From NCBI GenBank assembly GCA_038227745.1, contig JBBRPS010000656.1, positions 1 through 5,960 on the forward strand: DNA of 5,960 nucleotides, read 5' to 3'. Positions 5,818-5,960 of this stretch are shown in pieces (within the stretch, counting starts at the first letter, position 1; each line of letters starts with the position of its first letter). Source of the stretch: DASPXY01 sp038227745 (lineage in GTDB: Bacteria; Planctomycetota; Planctomycetia; Gemmatales; Gemmataceae). The position numbers were made by a program, and so were the translations under genes. The notes under the pieces were generated by a model. The model was not told where the DNA came from. It searched no databases and saw only the letters and a program-made list of their open reading frames with translations.

Positions 5818-5960
5818 AGACGCTTGCCGACGCCTGGGATTGGTACGAAGCGACCTGGGTAGCGCATGGCCGGCGCGAGCGGACCGCCGAGTTGAGTAAC
5901 GTCACTCCGCGGATGGCTTACGAGCGGCAGGTGCTGGTTTCCCCCCTCGCCCCTGTACTC
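5814..5960 (+). CDS. Partial hypothetical reading frame running into the right-edge repeat
   Basis: The ATG at 5814 overlaps the previous stop codon as ATGA, the usual sign of translational coupling. The frame is open for 49 codons to the window edge. It begins MKTLADAWDWYEAT, which resembles the opening of a group of planctomycete hypothetical proteins that are normally much longer (from memory). After residue 14 I cannot match it. From codon 37 onward (base 5921) the residues are encoded by the repeat (VLVSPLAPVL at the end), so they are probably not original. It may be a gene broken by repeat insertion, or a short gene with a repeat-encoded tail. The missing downstream sequence decides. 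Confidence 0.45.
   Translation, partial: MKTLADAWDWYEATWVAHGRRERTAELSNVTPRMAYERQVLVSPLAPVL
5921..5960 (+). repeat. Right copy of the dispersed G/C-block repeat (partial, cut by window edge)
   Basis: Bases 5921-5958 are the inverted counterpart of 7-44 (37 of 38 identical). In plus orientation it reads from CGAGCGGCAG to a CCCCCC-TCG-CCCC block and GTAC. The inner border at 5921 is where similarity stops; the window ends two bases after GTAC. Unlike the left copy, which lies just after a stop codon, this one lies inside the open frame that begins at 5814. Both copies point outward. Confidence 0.8.

Noticed and set aside
1..5960. Composite transposon or integron bounded by the terminal inverted repeats.
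   Set aside because: No transposase, integrase or resolvase is encoded, the genes inside include housekeeping-type selA, and target duplications cannot be seen because the window ends inside the repeats.

Overview
The window is a compact, very GC-rich bacterial segment with five complete genes, one gene that is incomplete at the right edge, and a copy of one repeat at each edge. No intergenic gap exceeds about 215 bases. The best guess for the host is a member of the Planctomycetota or another large-genome, high-GC lineage. This rests on base composition, on small-gene families at the right end that resemble planctomycete hypothetical proteins, and on the edge repeat, which looks like a G/C-block repeat dispersed in such genomes. 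It is an inference without any database search.

Left half, minus strand (59-3359): two overlapping genes form an operon. The first encodes a 658-residue polytopic membrane protein of the DUF2339 family. The second encodes a 445-residue exported, C-terminally anchored protein of the DUF3999 family, which starts on GTG inside the end of the first gene. The two families are known to occur together; their function is unknown, and a cell-envelope role is the reasonable guess.

Centre, plus strand (3573-4967): selA, L-seryl-tRNA(Sec) selenium transferase, is divergent from the membrane operon across a 213-base gap. It has the full length and the PLP-lysine motif of an active enzyme. The host is therefore expected to make selenocysteine, but selB, selD and tRNA-Sec are not in the window.

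Right end, plus strand (5083-5960): a run of three tightly spaced genes of unknown function: a 73-residue protein, a 161-residue protein and a third reading frame whose ATG overlaps the preceding stop. The third frame runs after about 36 codons into a repeat.

The most striking structural feature is that bases 7-44 and 5921-5958 are inverted copies of each other with 37 of 38 positions identical. The simplest reading is that the window is a contig or island bounded by two copies of a dispersed palindromic repeat, not a transposon, because no transposase or other mobility gene lies between them.
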